A stretch of 64,000 nt of DNA from Lachnospiraceae bacterium UBA7050 (GTDB lineage: Bacteria; Bacillota; Clostridia; Lachnospirales; Lachnospiraceae): positions 1 through 64,000 of the forward strand of contig DLAJ01000037.1 of the NCBI GenBank assembly GCA_002493905.1, in the 5' to 3' direction. A program made the translations under genes and the position numbers. Positions 8,692 to 16,952 of this stretch are shown here, piece after piece; the first letter of the stretch is position 1, and every line of letters starts with the position of its first letter. Below the pieces are notes generated by a model that had not been told where the DNA came from, searched no databases, and saw nothing but the letters and a program-made list of their open reading frames with translations.

Positions 8692-9477
8692 TATCAACAT
8701 CATAAAGAATCTCTTGACAATTTAATACAGTATTTTTCTGATAAGGATGAAGTGATTGCGCTGATTTTCGGCGGTTCGGTTGCGAAGGGATGTGAGCGTC
8801 CCGATTCGGATTTAGATGCGATGGTCGTGGTTACGGAGGAGGCCTATGAGCAGAGACGGAAGGAAAACCGGACGGCGGAAACAATTGAGGGTCATTGTAC
8901 ATATGAGGGCGGCTATTTCGATGTCAAGTATATGACGAAGCAGTTTTTAGAGGACGCTTCTAAAAAGGGCAGCGAGCCAGCGCGCAATGCGTTTGTAAAA
9001 GCAAGGGTACTCTTTACGAAAGATGAGGAGATACCGCAGATTTTGGCACGGATACCAATCTTTCAGAAACAGGAGAAGGAAGAGAAGATGCTGTCCTTTT
9101 ATTCTGATTTCTGGCTGAATTATTATTATTTTCTAAAATGCTGTCCGCTTGACGGCTATATGAAACTGCACGCCGTCAATGAAGTGATCTACAGTATTTA
9201 CCGGATGATTCTGCAGGAACACGAAATTTTGTTTCCGAGTAACCGGAGGCTGGAAGAGTTTGTGGCTGGAATATCTAAAGAGACGGCGGAGCTTGTTTCA
9301 CTCGGAAGAATCTGCGCGAAAACGCAGGAAATGCCGGACATTGACAAGTTTGCAGAATACTTTTTGAAGCTGACTGCTTATGAAGCCCCGACTGATATCG
9401 GGCGCGTCCTGTCACAGTATACAACTGATTTTGAGCAATGGTGGAGAGTGCCGAGACCGAATATTAATGAGTGGTAA
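8689..9477 (+). CDS. Nucleotidyltransferase-domain protein
   Basis: A 262-residue protein of the polymerase-beta-like nucleotidyltransferase fold. The core motif FGGSVAKG followed by DSDLDAMV (about residues 26-46) gives the GS and DxD residues that bind metal and nucleotide. A predicted all-helical C-terminal half follows (SDFWLNYYYFLKCC), as in aminoglycoside-type and MNT/HEPN-like enzymes. The substrate is not recognisable. The frame is open to an ATG at 8626, but that lies inside the promoter of the divergent operon; the ATG at 8689 starts the conserved part but has no ribosome binding site, so leaderless translation is possible. It stands alone between two terminators. Confidence 0.75.
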   Translation: MYQHHKESLDNLIQYFSDKDEVIALIFGGSVAKGCERPDSDLDAMVVVTEEAYEQRRKENRTAETIEGHCTYEGGYFDVKYMTKQFLEDASKKGSEPARNAFVKARVLFTKDEEIPQILARIPIFQKQEKEEKMLSFYSDFWLNYYYFLKCCPLDGYMKLHAVNEVIYSIYRMILQEHEILFPSNRRLEEFVAGISKETAELVSLGRICAKTQEMPDIDKFAEYFLKLTAYEAPTDIGRVLSQYTTDFEQWWRVPRPNINEW

Positions 9478-9485
9478 AACGACAT

Positions 9486-9513
9486 AAAAAAAGGAGCTGA
9501 CGCTCCTTTTTTT
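9486..9513. terminator. Bidirectional intrinsic terminator
   Basis: A perfect 12-base inverted repeat (9486-9497 and 9502-9513) with loop TGAC, with seven A and seven T at its ends. It serves both the nucleotidyltransferase gene and lacZ; the lacZ stop codon lies at its edge. Confidence 0.95.
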
Positions 9514-12500
9514 ATGCTAACGGCAGCAGATAGAAGGAAAATGCCTTTCTGCCTTCTGCGGGGATCAGATACGGTTCATGAACCGGTGCGCCCCAGCTGT
9601 CGTCGCCGCCGACGCCCATCTGCATACCGCTGATGCGTACGACGGTCTCGTAAGGCTTCGGCAGTTCAAACGGATGACGCGCTGTTTCCAGCTCCTGCGG
9701 AAGGTAAGGAAGCGCGCTTACATTTAAGGGATTCTGCCCGTCATACAGAATATGCAGTCCTAAGCCGTCCGCGTCTGTGATATCTGCAAAGCGCACATCC
9801 GTGTGATTTCCGGTTTCCTGCGGAAACAGATAGGGTGCCACATTATCCATTACAAGGTTATGGTAGCAGCCGATCTTACTACCGCTCTTGCGGTCGGCAT
9901 ACGTTTCTTCCATACCCCTGCCGTACCACCGCAGATTGTCATAAAACAGCGGCAGAGCGGCGCACATGCCAAATTCCGGCAGGTCGGGAAGACCCGTGAA
10001 TCCGTCGCATTCCATTGTCACTTTGATGAGTCCTGCCGCGTTCACGCGGTAAGTCACTGTACATAAAATGCCTTCGTAGAACGGCGTGCGGTATTCATAA
10101 CGGACTAAAACGGTTCCGTCCGCTTCCCGTTTTGTCATTGTGAGCGACGCTGTCATGTTTTCGCTGATCAGTTTCCAGATTCCCTGGCGGCCCGGCATGC
10201 CGTTTCCGATGTCGTTCTGTATGGGCGCACGCCAGAAATTCGGTTTCAAAGGACGGTAAAGCAGTTCTTTTGCCGGGAGGTATTTCTGGATGGCGTTTGT
10301 ATTTAATGTCATGGAAAGGAACGCCTGATTTCCACGGTTAAAAATATAATGGAACTGCATTGGCGTTTTGGGGTCCGACGTCATATATTCGCCGTGTACG
10401 CCTACGTTATAAATGCACTCTTCCACAATGGGAGCATTCTGCGTCTCGCTGAGAGCTTTTTTCTTTTCATGCGCTTTAGCCGCAACGCGGACAAGCGTAT
10501 CGTCGAGATAACGCCCGAAGCAGTCCGACTGCCCAAAAGCGACTTCATAGCCTGAGGGAGCATAGCTTCTGTCCTTTTTCAGCAGAACCGACACGGTAAT
10601 CATATATTCGCCGTCTGAGTGTTCGGCACTGATGGTTTTGGCGTCATAGGGAAGCAGATAGATTGCCTCGGTTCCTGCAGCAACGCGTACAGGAAGTTCG
10701 TCTTCCCGAACACGTTCCCCATTTTTCGTCAGAACGGCAATAACACGGTAAGGCTCAGTGCTCTCAAAAAGGGAGAGATTTTTGAGGATCACACGGTCAT
10801 GCTGTACGGTGATACGGAAATTCTGGTAGTCATGCTTCACCTGCACAAGCTTCGGGGAAGGCGTGCGGTCGGCAAACATGATGCCGTTTCCTGAAAAATC
10901 GGCGTCGTGGGGACGGTCTGCAAAATCGCCGCCGTAGCCTAAATAGGGCTTGCCGTCTGCGTTCGCTGCCTCCATTGCCTGATCGACATAATCCCAGATG
11001 AATCCGCCCTGATAGAGCGGTTCTGTTTCTGCCAGATTCGTATATTCGTCGAAATTGCCGGTGGAGTTTCCCATGGAGTGGGCAAACTCACAGCTTATAA
11101 ACGGTTTCTCACGATGCTCTTTCAGGAAGGATGCAATCTCCGCGGGCTTCCAGTACATGCGGCTGACGACATCCGAGGTGTCAGGATAGCGGTCATCGTG
11201 ACACAGTCCTTCATAGTGTACGAGACGCGTCTCATCCTTAGCGTGGAAAAGCTGGGACATTTTGTAAATGTCCATGCCTCCCGAAGATTCATTTCCGCAG
11301 GACCAGAGGAGTACGCTCGGATGGTTTTTGTCCCGTTCAAACATGGAATTGGCGCGGTCTAACACGGCTGCCTGCCATTCAGGCTTATCTGCGGGAATGG
11401 AAATCGCATCGTCGGGACGTGCGCCGTCGCGGTAGACACAGCCATGCGTCTCCAAATTCGTTTCGTCGATCAGATAGATGCCCTCGCTGTCACATAAGTC
11501 GTAAAAGCAGCTGGAATTAGGATAATGTGACGTGCGGACGGCATTGATGTTGCTGCGCTTCATATTCAGAACATCCTGTTTCTGCAGTTCATAGGGCAGT
11601 ACGCGTCCTGAGTGCGCGCAGAATTCATGGCGGTTCACGCCCTTAAAGACGATCCGCCTGCCATTTAATTCCATAATACCGTTCTGCAGCGTAAAAGAAC
11701 GGATACCAACCTTCTGCACAATCTGCTCGACAAGCCCGCAGATGCTGCCGTCGGCATCGACACGGCGCACAAAGATTTTAAGCGTATAGAGCTGAGGTTT
11801 CTCCGCGCTCCATAAAAGCGGCTGCTCCAGCTTTACGGTGAGCTGCTGCGTATAAACGTCAGGCGTGGTGAGCGTTTCCGCATTGACGGTCTCGTGCAAT
11901 GCGGGACGGCCCTCCACGGGCTTTGTAAAACGCACAAGCTCTTTACCTTCGGGAGAATAGACGCGGTATTCCGCGAGAAAATCATTTGCCTCGCTCATAT
12001 GAAGGTATTCATAGCGCAGGCTGATGGAAAGCAGGGCTTTTGTGTTGTTTTCTTCTAAGGCAGTCCTTACAAAGAGGTCTTCTAAGTGGCATGCTGGTTT
12101 TGTATAAAGAAAAACATCCCGGAAAATACCCGAAAAACGGAAAAAGTCCTGATCTTCCAGCCATGAACCGGAAGAAAAGCGGTATACCTGAACAGCGATT
12201 TTATTCTTTCCGTCGCGCAGAAACGGGGTAATTTCAAATTCGGCGGGCGTAAAGCTATCCTCGCTGTATCCGGCAAACGAACCGTTTACCCATAAAGCAA
12301 ATGCGCTCTCCACGCCGTGAAAGCAGAGGAATACAGGTTCGTCGGTCAGCACGAGCGAGACCTCGCGGATATAGGAGCCGGTCGGATTATAGCGCACTGG
12401 TATTTCGCCCGGCAGCGCAGCCTCGACGCCGTCCCACGGGTAGGTAACATTTAAGTACTGCGGATGCCCGTAGCCCTGAAGCTCCATATGGCCCGGAACG

Positions 12501-12721
12501 GAAATCGTATCCCACTCAGAGTCATCGTATCCTTCGCGTTCAAAGCCTTTTGGCGCAGATGCGATATTTTCACTGTAACGGAATTTCCAATTACCGTTTA
12601 ATGATAGCTTTGAGTCCTGTTCGCCTGCCTCATCCCGGTACCATGCGTGATCGGAATGCGCTTTTAAGCGGCGGATAGCAAAAATTTCGGGATTGCGGAT
12701 AACATTGTAATCAAACTTCAT
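9512..12721 (-). CDS. lacZ: Beta-galactosidase, glycoside hydrolase family 2
   Basis: A 1069-residue enzyme that cleaves terminal beta-galactosides such as lactose, close to the length of the E. coli enzyme (about 1,020). Domain order is the GH2 sugar-binding domain, immunoglobulin-like domain, TIM barrel and a C-terminal small-chain domain. The acid/base is Glu478 (CGNESSGG) and the nucleophile Glu545 (SCEFAHSMGNS). There is no signal peptide, so it acts in the cytoplasm. The ATG at 12721 has AGGAGG six bases upstream; a GTG at 12727 touches that site and is less likely. It overlaps the end of the antiporter gene by 11 bases, so the two are translationally coupled. No sugar transporter or lac regulator is adjacent. 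Confidence 0.95.
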   Translation of the reverse strand: MKFDYNVIRNPEIFAIRRLKAHSDHAWYRDEAGEQDSKLSLNGNWKFRYSENIASAPKGFEREGYDDSEWDTISVPGHMELQGYGHPQYLNVTYPWDGVEAALPGEIPVRYNPTGSYIREVSLVLTDEPVFLCFHGVESAFALWVNGSFAGYSEDSFTPAEFEITPFLRDGKNKIAVQVYRFSSGSWLEDQDFFRFSGIFRDVFLYTKPACHLEDLFVRTALEENNTKALLSISLRYEYLHMSEANDFLAEYRVYSPEGKELVRFTKPVEGRPALHETVNAETLTTPDVYTQQLTVKLEQPLLWSAEKPQLYTLKIFVRRVDADGSICGLVEQIVQKVGIRSFTLQNGIMELNGRRIVFKGVNRHEFCAHSGRVLPYELQKQDVLNMKRSNINAVRTSHYPNSSCFYDLCDSEGIYLIDETNLETHGCVYRDGARPDDAISIPADKPEWQAAVLDRANSMFERDKNHPSVLLWSCGNESSGGMDIYKMSQLFHAKDETRLVHYEGLCHDDRYPDTSDVVSRMYWKPAEIASFLKEHREKPFISCEFAHSMGNSTGNFDEYTNLAETEPLYQGGFIWDYVDQAMEAANADGKPYLGYGGDFADRPHDADFSGNGIMFADRTPSPKLVQVKHDYQNFRITVQHDRVILKNLSLFESTEPYRVIAVLTKNGERVREDELPVRVAAGTEAIYLLPYDAKTISAEHSDGEYMITVSVLLKKDRSYAPSGYEVAFGQSDCFGRYLDDTLVRVAAKAHEKKKALSETQNAPIVEECIYNVGVHGEYMTSDPKTPMQFHYIFNRGNQAFLSMTLNTNAIQKYLPAKELLYRPLKPNFWRAPIQNDIGNGMPGRQGIWKLISENMTASLTMTKREADGTVLVRYEYRTPFYEGILCTVTYRVNAAGLIKVTMECDGFTGLPDLPEFGMCAALPLFYDNLRWYGRGMEETYADRKSGSKIGCYHNLVMDNVAPYLFPQETGNHTDVRFADITDADGLGLHILYDGQNPLNVSALPYLPQELETARHPFELPKPYETVVRISGMQMGVGGDDSWGAPVHEPYLIPAEGRKAFSFYLLPLA

Positions 12722-13892
12722 GTGCACCCTCCTTTGCGTATAAGATTTTTAGTACGACCGGCGTTGCGATCGAAGATACAATAATGAGCAGAATCACGGA
12801 AGTAAAGTAAACAGGCTCCATCAGACCGACTGCCAGACCTTTCTGGGAGACGATCAGCGCCACTTCGCCGCGTGTCATCATGCCGACACCGATCTTTAAG
12901 GAGTCACCCCATGAAAAACCGCAGACTTTAGAGATCAGACCGCAGCCGATGATTTTTGTGATCAGTGCAACGATAATGAACGCAGCCGAAAACAGCAGTA
13001 TGGATGTGTTAAGATCGCCGATATCTGTTTTTAAGCCGATGGAAGCGAAAAAGATCGGTCCGAACATCATATAGGACTCCACATCCATTTTTTCCGCGAT
13101 ATATTTGGAATCGCGGATGTTGCATAGGATGATGCCTGCGACGAAAGCGCCTGTAATATCGGCAATGCCAAAATATTTTTCGGCAATGTAGGACATAGCA
13201 AGGCAGAGCGCAAGACCGGCGATCGGAATGCGCCTTGTATGCGGATAGCGCTGATCGACCTTCTGGAATACTTTATAAAGCAGATAGCCGACAACAAAGG
13301 CGAACAGAAAGAAGAGCGCTGTCTGTGTCACGATATGGAGCGGCTTAACATCCGGGTCCTTGAAGGCAATGACGAATGTGAGCACGATGATGCCGATCAC
13401 ATCGTCAATAATTGCGGCGGACATGATTGTCGTCCCCACACGTCCGTTTAAGTGTCCGAGCTCCCTCAGCGCTTCCACTGTAATGCTGACGGAGGTTGCC
13501 GTCATAATACAGCCGATAAAGACGGCTTTTAAGAAATGTTCGCTTCCGACCGCCGACCATCCGTAAAAGCAGGAGTAAAGAATCGTGCCGCCGATTAGCG
13601 GAACCGCCACGCCGCAGCATGCTACGAGAAACGCGGCAACTCCGGTTTTTTTCATTTCTTTTAAGTCTGTTCCAAGTCCGGCGGTGAACATTAAGAGAAC
13701 AACGCCGATTTCTGCCATTTTTGACAGAAAATCGCTCTGTGCGACGAGACCGAGAACACTCGGTCCGATCAAAAGTCCGGCAATGATCTCGCCAGCGACC
13801 TGGGGTACTTTGATCTTGCGCGCCAAAAGGCCAAAAAACTTTGCAAATACAATGATGATTGCCAAATCCTTAAAAATAACATAGGATTCCAT
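12711..13892 (-). CDS. CPA2 family cation/proton antiporter
   Basis: A 393-residue membrane protein with about 12 hydrophobic helices and features of the Na+/H+ exchanger (PF00999) family: LLARKIKVPQVAGEIIAGLL near the N-terminus, TATSVSITVEALRELGHL, and a DDVIGI pair in the ion-binding helix region. It lacks the cytosolic RCK/TrkA domains of the full KefB/KefC type, so it is the short NapA-like form. Start at 13892 chosen because GGAGGAATGTCATC precedes it; the frame is open to 13943. It is the first gene of the operon with lacZ. A link between lactose use and ion homeostasis is inferred only from the overlap. Confidence 0.88.
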   Translation of the reverse strand: MESYVIFKDLAIIIVFAKFFGLLARKIKVPQVAGEIIAGLLIGPSVLGLVAQSDFLSKMAEIGVVLLMFTAGLGTDLKEMKKTGVAAFLVACCGVAVPLIGGTILYSCFYGWSAVGSEHFLKAVFIGCIMTATSVSITVEALRELGHLNGRVGTTIMSAAIIDDVIGIIVLTFVIAFKDPDVKPLHIVTQTALFFLFAFVVGYLLYKVFQKVDQRYPHTRRIPIAGLALCLAMSYIAEKYFGIADITGAFVAGIILCNIRDSKYIAEKMDVESYMMFGPIFFASIGLKTDIGDLNTSILLFSAAFIIVALITKIIGCGLISKVCGFSWGDSLKIGVGMMTRGEVALIVSQKGLAVGLMEPVYFTSVILLIIVSSIATPVVLKILYAKEGAHEV

Positions 13893-14072
13893 GATGACAT
13901 TCCTCCGATGATCGTTCTTATGATTTTTCATTCTATCACGCAAACCATGTAAAAAAAAGGTTCAATTCAACGAAATCGGCATTTGTTTTTCACTTTTTCA
14001 TAGAAGTTTTTACAAAAGCGTCGTATAATAATAGAACGAAAAGAATTCATCACATACACCAGAGGAAAGTTC

Positions 14073-14843
14073 ATGCCGGATCATAAAAATCCTTACATTG
14101 ACGAAGCATTGTTTTTGCGTGCCTGCGATTATGTGCGCGGACTTGAAAAAGGCGCCATGGGTATCGGTACGATCGGCGAAAAAACGATTCACGCTATCAT
14201 GAAATATTATTATGCGCCGAATCCCGCTTATCATGAGCGCAAAGTTGGATCTTTTGTGGCGGATATTATGGTGGACGGCGAGATTTTGGAGATACAGACG
14301 CGCGCGTTTCAAAATCTGCGCCGGAAACTGGAGGCATTTCTTCCCGAACACGACGTGACCATTATTTACCCGATCGCGCATACGAAGTGGCTTTCGTGGA
14401 TCGACCCTGAAACCGGAGAGGTTACAAAGCCGCGCAAATCGCCGAAAACCGGTACGATTTACCGTCTGGTGCCGGAGCTGTATAAGCTGAAGATGTATTT
14501 GTCAAGCGAACGCCTGCATTTTACGATTCCACTCATTGATGTGCAGGAAACGCGGATTCTGGACGGCTGGAGCGCAAATCGAAAAAGAGGTTCCCACCGA
14601 AGCGACGGCGTTCCCGTGGGAATTTTTGATGAGGTACGCATCAATACGAGGGAGGATTACTGCGTACTTCTGCCTGATAATCTGCCGATAGAGTTTACGA
14701 CAAAAGATTATAAACGCGCTGCACATGTTACAGACGGCGCGGCTTCGACGGCGCTTAATATTCTTTTTTCGCTGGGGCTGGTAGAGCGGATCGGAAAGCA
14801 GGGGAATGCGTATATTTACTGCCGGTGCGAAGCAGAGAAGTAG
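14073..14843 (+). CDS. Unknown protein, possible PD-(D/E)XK nuclease fold with C-terminal winged helix
   Basis: A 256-residue soluble protein I cannot assign by name. Residues 30-80 hold Glu36, Asp65, then Glu73-x-Gln75 in the strand ILEIQTRAF, which matches the E...D...ExQ layout of the PD-(D/E)XK nuclease superfamily; VAFE-type neighbouring strands and a following helix fit. Residues about 200-256 look like a winged helix (TDGAASTALNILFSLGLVERIG). It stands alone between the lacZ operon promoter region and the M18 peptidase gene, with TATAAT at 14024-14029 upstream. A role in DNA repair or restriction is inference; it could equally be a catalytically dead DNA-binding relative. Confidence 0.6.
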   Translation: MPDHKNPYIDEALFLRACDYVRGLEKGAMGIGTIGEKTIHAIMKYYYAPNPAYHERKVGSFVADIMVDGEILEIQTRAFQNLRRKLEAFLPEHDVTIIYPIAHTKWLSWIDPETGEVTKPRKSPKTGTIYRLVPELYKLKMYLSSERLHFTIPLIDVQETRILDGWSANRKRGSHRSDGVPVGIFDEVRINTREDYCVLLPDNLPIEFTTKDYKRAAHVTDGAASTALNILFSLGLVERIGKQGNAYIYCRCEAEK

Positions 14844-14892
14844 GACAAAGTCGTAAATTTACCACTGTTCACGAAAAAGAAAGGAAGACGCT

Positions 14893-16206
14893 ATGACAAA
14901 AAAAGAAAGAGAAAAAAGTGCGAAAGACCTATTGAATTTTATAGAGCGGGCGACCGCTCCGTTCCAGGTTGTGCAGGAGTCTGAGAGACTGCTTGCGGAG
15001 GCGGGATTTGAGGAGCTTTCGCTGTGTGAGCCATGGGAGTTAAAACCCGGCGGAGCCTATATGGTACCCGTGTACGGTACAACGCTGTTTGCTTTTTGCG
15101 TTGGAGAACATTTTGAGGCGGGGGGCGTGATCCATGCGGCATGCGCGCATACCGATCATCCGTGTCTGCGCGTGAAGCCGAAAGCAGAACTGTGCAGCCG
15201 CGGCTATATGAAACTGGATGTGGAGGTCTACGGCGGCGCGATCTTAAACACATGGCTCGACCGTCCGCTTTCCATTGCGGGGCAGGTGACGCTTAGAAGC
15301 GGTGAGCTTTACGAGCCGGAGATGAGGCTTGTGGATTGGAAGCGCCCGCTTTTGACGATACCAAATCTTGCCATTCATATGAACAGGGAAGTCAATAACG
15401 GTGTGAGGCTGAACGAGCAGTCGGAAATGCTGCCTCTGATCGCCATGGTACAGGACAAGCTGGAGCAGGAGGACTTCTTTCTCAAATTATTGGCGAAGGA
15501 ATGCGGCGTATCGCCTGAGGAGATTCTGGATTTTGATCTTTATGTATACAATGCGGAAAAAGGATGTCTGCTTGGTGCGCATGATGAATTTGTGAGCGCG
15601 CCGCGCCTGGACAATCTGACCTCGTGTTATGCCTGCCTGCAGGCGATTACGGCGGCAGCGGGGGCGAGGAAGGATTCTGAGAGACTGAACCTGATCGTGC
15701 TTTTTGATAATGAAGAGATCGGCAGCCGTACAAAGCAGGGGGCGGATTCCCTTGTCGCCAATCTGATCCTGGAAAAAATATATGACGGGTTATCCTATGA
15801 CCGCGCGCGGCTGACCGACAGCTATTTTAAGAGTATGATGCTCTCGCTTGACGTGGCGCATGCGCATCATCCGAATTATGAGCAGAAGAGCGATCCGAAC
15901 CTGCGCGTGATCTGCGGACAGGGACCGGCGCTCAAGTTGAGCTATTCTCAGCGTTATGCGACCGATACGAAAGCGGTTGGGATCGTCAGCCAGCTTTGCG
16001 AGGCAAATCATATACCGTATCAGAAATTTGTCAACCGTTCCGATATACCGGGCGGAAGCACGCTTGGCACGATCACGTCAGCGTATCTGCCGATGCTTAC
16101 CGTTGATCTCGGCATCGGTGTTCTTGCAATGCATTCCGCGCGCGAACTGATGGCGGGAGAAGATCAGGAGGCGCTCAATACACTGGTATACTGCTTTTTC
16201 CTATGA
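14893..16206 (+). CDS. apeB: M18 family aminopeptidase
   Basis: A 437-residue cytosolic zinc metallopeptidase that removes N-terminal residues, often acidic ones, from peptides. Metal ligand regions are visible: AHTDHPCLRVKP (about residues 80-91), LFDNEEIGS with the catalytic Glu pair, LDVAHAHHPNYEQKS, and the C-terminal SDIPGGSTLG. Length and motif order match the family throughout. Start follows a GAAAGGAAG ribosome binding site. It is monocistronic, with a good terminator at 16233-16265. Confidence 0.93.
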   Translation: MTKKEREKSAKDLLNFIERATAPFQVVQESERLLAEAGFEELSLCEPWELKPGGAYMVPVYGTTLFAFCVGEHFEAGGVIHAACAHTDHPCLRVKPKAELCSRGYMKLDVEVYGGAILNTWLDRPLSIAGQVTLRSGELYEPEMRLVDWKRPLLTIPNLAIHMNREVNNGVRLNEQSEMLPLIAMVQDKLEQEDFFLKLLAKECGVSPEEILDFDLYVYNAEKGCLLGAHDEFVSAPRLDNLTSCYACLQAITAAAGARKDSERLNLIVLFDNEEIGSRTKQGADSLVANLILEKIYDGLSYDRARLTDSYFKSMMLSLDVAHAHHPNYEQKSDPNLRVICGQGPALKLSYSQRYATDTKAVGIVSQLCEANHIPYQKFVNRSDIPGGSTLGTITSAYLPMLTVDLGIGVLAMHSARELMAGEDQEALNTLVYCFFL

Positions 16207-16232
16207 AAGTCCGGTTGGAAAAATAAGCTTGA

Positions 16233-16267
16233 CACTGCCTCACGGGAATGAGGCAGTGAGAGTTTTT
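16233..16267 (+). terminator. Intrinsic terminator of the M18 peptidase gene
   Basis: CACTGCCTCA (16233-16242) pairs perfectly with TGAGGCAGTG (16249-16258) around a six-base loop, followed by AGAG and a run of five T. Confidence 0.9.
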
Positions 16268-16316
16268 ATGATGTGATGATGGGGCATCACAAGTCTTATG
16301 ACGGAAAGACCTGAAC

Positions 16317-16655
16317 TTATGAATTTATTTGAATCCAATGCTGAATTATGTATTCCCAATCCATGCCGTCCTGCAAGACACGAAGTATGGTTACAATACT
16401 TTTATCATCATCTACAACGTAAAACAATAAATGATTGCTCTGAGATTTCATATAAATATTATAATTTCGATATTGAAAGCCTGTTGTTTGGTGGCTGGTT
16501 GGAAATATCGCTAATTCTTCTGCGGCTTCCTTTATTTTTGCTGAAAAGGTTTCAGCATATTCACGATACTTAAAGTTTTGGAGTATATAATGTTTTTTAT
16601 TTTTTACATCTGCTTTTCCGCTTTGAGCGATTACAACTTTATATCGTTTGTTCAT
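16317..16655 (-). CDS. ParE/RelE superfamily toxin
   Basis: A 112-residue basic protein of the RelE/ParE fold: a first strand KYKVVIAQSGKADV, two amphipathic helices (FSAKIKEAAEELAIFP), then the strands YNIYMKSQSNHLLFYVVDD and the conserved VTILRVLQDGMDWEYII end. ParE members poison gyrase and RelE members cut mRNA; the sequence does not decide which. It starts nine bases after the stop of a 52-codon antitoxin-like gene, with AAGGGGAG upstream, so the two form a type II toxin-antitoxin operon. It is AT-richer than its neighbours, consistent with acquisition by transfer. Confidence 0.85.
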   Translation of the reverse strand: MNKRYKVVIAQSGKADVKNKKHYILQNFKYREYAETFSAKIKEAAEELAIFPTSHQTTGFQYRNYNIYMKSQSNHLLFYVVDDDKSIVTILRVLQDGMDWEYIIQHWIQINS

Positions 16656-16664
16656 CTGCTCCCC

Positions 16665-16823
16665 TTAAATGCTGTCAATTTCTTTCCAAGCATCTTCTAT
16701 GGTCTGTACTTTTCCGTTTTCCATATCGTCAATTGCCTCATCCAGTTTATGAAATAATACTTCCATTGCGTCGTCTATGGAATATGTGCTTTCTGTTGCT
16801 TTTGTTACTGCTGCTGTTGCCAT
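16665..16823 (-). CDS. Small antitoxin of the ParE-type module
   Basis: A 52-residue acidic protein (from MATAAVTKAT to AWKEIDSI) encoded directly upstream of the toxin. It has a short N-terminal segment and an acidic helical tail rich in Asp and Glu (KLDEAIDDMENGK), the usual toxin-wrapping part. The ATG at 16823 is eight bases after AAAGGG; an ATG two codons earlier (16829) abuts that site and is less likely. No clear ribbon-helix-helix or helix-turn-helix is present, so it may not bind DNA alone. Its place and size make the antitoxin role likely; that is inference. Confidence 0.75.
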   Translation of the reverse strand: MATAAVTKATESTYSIDDAMEVLFHKLDEAIDDMENGKVQTIEDAWKEIDSI

Positions 16824-16952
16824 AAACATCACCCTTTCTCTATTATTATAAGCATCATATCACAGAATCAGAAAATTATCTATTATTGCGATGCGTTTTT
16901 CAATGTGTCAAATGGAACTATTTGCTCTTAACATTACTTTTTAAGAAATTTT

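Noticed and set aside
16826..16952. TTGACA at 16906-16911 on the minus strand as promoter of the toxin-antitoxin pair.
   Set aside because: No acceptable -10 lies 16-18 bases away; other candidate -10 boxes near the start have poor -35 partners, so no promoter is claimed.
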